A stretch of 6,460 nucleotides of DNA from Desulfobacteraceae bacterium (GTDB lineage Bacteria; Desulfobacterota; Desulfobacteria; Desulfobacterales; JAABRJ01). The DNA is taken from contig JAABRJ010000085.1 in the NCBI GenBank assembly GCA_011390985.1, positions 1 through 6,460 on the forward strand. The letters are read 5' to 3'. Under the pieces are notes generated by a model. That model saw nothing but the letters and a program-made list of their open reading frames with translations. It searched no databases and had not been told where the DNA came from. The translations under genes and the position numbers were made by a program. Below are positions 4,023-6,460 of this stretch, piece after piece (position 1 is the stretch's first letter; every line of letters begins with the position of its first letter).

Positions 4023-6460
4023 CGCAAATCTCCAAAAGGGGCTTTCCAGGCGCTTTTCAACTCATTTAGGGCGACTGAAAGAATCCGGCGCTTGGGCGTG
4101 CCGGCATAATCGAGGACCAGCTGCGGGGCTGCCGTCACCTCGCCGACACAGGCGAAAACGCAGCCCGCCAGCAGCCCCTCAAAATGCGCTTTCCGTCGGG
4201 GGTCGACGGTAACGACGAAGCGGCCGGCCGACTCGGAAAAAAGCAGCCGATCGGGCCGCAGGGCGGCCTCCGCAGGCACGGCGGCGAGGTCGACCAGCAT
4301 CCCGAGACTGCCGCCCGTCGCGACCAGCGCCAGATGAACACCGAGCCCCCCGCGGTAAACCCCGTGAACCGAGGCCACGGCAGAGGCCTCGATGGCGGCC
4401 GCCAGGGCGCGATACAGGGCGCGAGATTCGGCCGGCCGCACTCGGGGCACCCTGCAGCCCAGATAACCGAGGTGTTCGTAGTACTCGCCGGCGCCGAGCT
4501 CGTCGCGGGTCAGCCCCAGAACGTACACCAGATCCCCCGGGACCTTGCTGTCCATACTTTGGCATTTTTCTACGTCAGCCACCACCGAGGTTGCCGAAAA
4601 CTGCAGGGTGGGCAGGGCCGAGACCTTGTGGCGCTCGCCGTAGGCGCCTTCCAGCAAGCCGTCGACGTACATGCTGTCTTTGCCCGAAAGCAGCGGGATT
4701 TCGTAAGCCAGGCAAAGGTCCCGCAGCGCCTGGCATGAGCGCACGAGCTGAGCCGCCTTGAAGCGGCCGTCCGGGTTGGCTTGAGGGTCGAACTGGATGC
4801 TGGGCCAGCAGAAATTGTCCACCCCGCCGATCTGCTCGGGATCGGCGCCGACAGCCACCAGGCGGCGGACGGCTTCATCGATGGTGCAGGTGGTCATGTG
4901 ATAGGTGTCGATGGCCGAGTAGGCGGGCAGGAGGGCCTGGGAAAAGGCCAGGCCGCGGTTTGAAGACAGCACCGGCCGAATGACGCTGGCATCGCTGTTG
5001 ACGTCGCTCTCGGCACCCACCAGCGGTTTGATCACGCTGCTGCCCTGGACCTCATGGTCGTACTGGCGGGTGATCCACTCCTTGGAGCAGATGTTGGGGC
5101 GCCCCAGCATGTCCACCAGAAGGCGGCCGTAATCCTGGGGCTCCTGCAGGACCGGTTCGAGCAGGCCGCGGCTTTCCGGCGGCAGCCAGTCGGCGTCAAA
5201 GCGCCACTGGGGAAAACCGGATTCCAGCAGATCCAGATCGATAAAGGCGCAGGTCTCGCCCTTGTAGCGGATGTGAAGCTTGCCGCTGGCGGTGTATTTC
5301 CCGATAACGGTGCTTTCAACGGCATGCCGCCGGGAAAGCGCCATGAACCGCTCGAGGTGCTGCGGTTTGATGGCCACCGTCATGCGCTCCTGGGATTCGG
5401 AGACCCAGATCTCCCACTGGTCAAGACCGTCGTATTTTAAGGGCACGCGCTCGAGATCCACCTCACAGCCGTTGGAATACCGGGCCGATTCACCGATGGA
5501 GGAGGAAAGCCCGCCGCCGCCGTTGTCGGTGATAAAGGCGATCAGGCCCTCATCCCGGGCCTGGAGCAGAAAATCATGCATTTTTTTCTGGGTGTAGGGG
5601 TCCCCGATTTGAACGTGGCCTGCCGGGGTGTGTTCCGAAAAGACCTCGGAGGAGGCCGTCACACCGTGGATCCCGTCCTTTCCGACGCGCCCGCCACACA
5701 TGATCACCAGGTCGCCGGGGGTTGTGGTCTTCTGCTCGGCAGGCCGCCCATCCACGGTTTTGGGCATCAGCCCCACGGCCGTCACGAAAACCAGGCACTT
5801 GCCCATGTACCCGGGGTGAAACAGGACCTGCCCGCAGGTGGTCGGGATGCCGCTCTTGTTGCCGCCGTCGCGGACCCCTTCGATGACGCCGTCCAGCAGG
5901 CGCCGCGGGTGCAGCCTGGGTCGCAGCGCCCCGTCGTAATCGCGCTGCCCGACACAAAACCCGTAGCTGCCCATGATCAGCTTGGCCCCTTTGCCGGTTC
6001 CCATGGGGTCCCGGTAAACCCCCACGATCCCGGTGATGGCCCCGCCGTAAGCCTCCATGTTGGAAGGTGAGTTGTGGGTTTCACCGGTGACGACATAGTG
6101 GTGCCCATCGTCAAAACGGGCGACCCCGGCATTGTCCCACAGCACCGAGACCACCCAGGGTTTGCGCTCTTTGAGAGCCAGGGTCGGGGACTCGATGCAG
6201 GTTTTAAACAGGCTGTCGATGGTCTCGGTGCGGCCGCCGGCAAGGTCGCGGTAGTGGAAAAGCCCGCGGAAGGTATTGTGGTTGCAGTGGTCGCTGCGGG
6301 CCTGGGAGAGATACTCGAGTTCGATGTCGGTGGGGTCGCTCAGTCCCACCGCCGCCCGTGCGCTCCGAACCCCGGGGCGTGTAAAGTATTCGCGGATGAC
6401 GGGAATGTCCAGGGGGTTCAGGGCCAGGTTGCGCTCAAAGCTGATCCGGCGCAGGCCGGC
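4019..6460 (-). CDS. purL: Phosphoribosylformylglycinamidine synthase, synthetase subunit PurL (N-terminus beyond the window)
   Basis: 813 residues are visible; the frame is open through the right edge, so a GTG at 6349 is internal and not a start. Counting from the edge, residues 1-50 look like the linker domain of large PurL (NLALNPLDIPVIREYF, then DPTDIELEYL). Next come SDHC (56-59), ETHNSPS (127-133), GGRVGKDGIHG (256-266), DNGGGGLSSSIGE (312-324), WVSESQERM (352-360), YDHEVQGSS (467-475), SNRGLAFSQALLPAYSAIDTY (500-520, in two halves), LLSGKDSMYVD (590-600) and LFSESAGRF (740-748). This is the duplicated AIRS-type ATP-binding layout of PurL. It ends in ELKSAWKAPFGD, where the fused enzyme would continue into glutaminase, which here is the separate purQ. 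Odd points are ETHNSP for the usual ETHNHP and HGVYRGGLG for HDxSDGGL. A PurS-like N-terminal domain is expected off-window. Confidence 0.95.
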   Translation of the reverse strand, partial: AGLRRISFERNLALNPLDIPVIREYFTRPGVRSARAAVGLSDPTDIELEYLSQARSDHCNHNTFRGLFHYRDLAGGRTETIDSLFKTCIESPTLALKERKPWVVSVLWDNAGVARFDDGHHYVVTGETHNSPSNMEAYGGAITGIVGVYRDPMGTGKGAKLIMGSYGFCVGQRDYDGALRPRLHPRRLLDGVIEGVRDGGNKSGIPTTCGQVLFHPGYMGKCLVFVTAVGLMPKTVDGRPAEQKTTTPGDLVIMCGGRVGKDGIHGVTASSEVFSEHTPAGHVQIGDPYTQKKMHDFLLQARDEGLIAFITDNGGGGLSSSIGESARYSNGCEVDLERVPLKYDGLDQWEIWVSESQERMTVAIKPQHLERFMALSRRHAVESTVIGKYTASGKLHIRYKGETCAFIDLDLLESGFPQWRFDADWLPPESRGLLEPVLQEPQDYGRLLVDMLGRPNICSKEWITRQYDHEVQGSSVIKPLVGAESDVNSDASVIRPVLSSNRGLAFSQALLPAYSAIDTYHMTTCTIDEAVRRLVAVGADPEQIGGVDNFCWPSIQFDPQANPDGRFKAAQLVRSCQALRDLCLAYEIPLLSGKDSMYVDGLLEGAYGERHKVSALPTLQFSATSVVADVEKCQSMDSKVPGDLVYVLGLTRDELGAGEYYEHLGYLGCRVPRVRPAESRALYRALAAAIEASAVASVHGVYRGGLGVHLALVATGGSLGMLVDLAAVPAEAALRPDRLLFSESAGRFVVTVDPRRKAHFEGLLAGCVFACVGEVTAAPQLVLDYAGTPKRRILSVALNELKSAWKAPFGDLR

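Noticed and set aside
3147..4109. Long plus-strand open frame (320 codons) opposite purQ
   Set aside because: It lies fully antisense to a purQ with intact catalytic residues. Its product is compositionally biased and resembles no family; such shadow frames are usual in GC-rich DNA.
6347..6349. GTG at 6349 as the purL start
   Set aside because: The frame is open for 37 more codons to the edge, and those residues read as the PurL linker domain, so the gene is cut by the window, not started there.

Overview
Everything I can support in this window is read from the minus strand: two ordinary chromosomal operons separated by a non-coding gap. The likely source is a moderately GC-rich Gram-negative bacterium, most plausibly a Desulfobacterota member (sulfate-reducer type). 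I infer this from the style of the two-gene purine enzyme and of the minor pilins, from recollection of family sequences, not from any search.

Right part (3207-6460): purL enters from the right edge without its N-terminus. It is followed, with a 4-base ATGA overlap, by purQ. Together they encode formylglycinamidine ribonucleotide (FGAM) synthase, the fourth step of de novo purine synthesis. PurQ releases ammonia from glutamine and PurL uses it with ATP to convert FGAR to FGAM. The PurL looks like the large (E. coli-type) enzyme with its glutaminase domain split off as the next gene. A convincing Rho-independent terminator (3097-3131) closes the operon.

Middle (2566-3096): about 530 bases with no credible gene. 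It holds a striking tile of four abutting inverted repeats (2746-2799), a 20-base AT-rich near-palindrome (2667-2686), several small GC-rich hairpins, and a near-consensus sigma-54 -24/-12 promoter (2569-2584) just before the pilin genes.

Left part (1-2511): a type IV pilus minor pilin cluster in the order FimT/GspH-like, PilW-like, PilV-like, PilX-like, followed by the first 29 codons of another gene with a very strong ribosome binding site. In related clusters the next gene is often pilY1, but the visible residues do not prove it. Such minor pilins form the tip complex that primes pilus assembly. PilW and, less clearly, PilV carry acidic loops resembling calcium-binding EF-hand loops.

I found no mobile element, CRISPR array, RNA gene or obviously new system. 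The most interesting leads are the palindrome tile upstream of a sigma-54-like promoter, the calcium-loop-like inserts in the pilins, and departures from canonical motifs in PurL.
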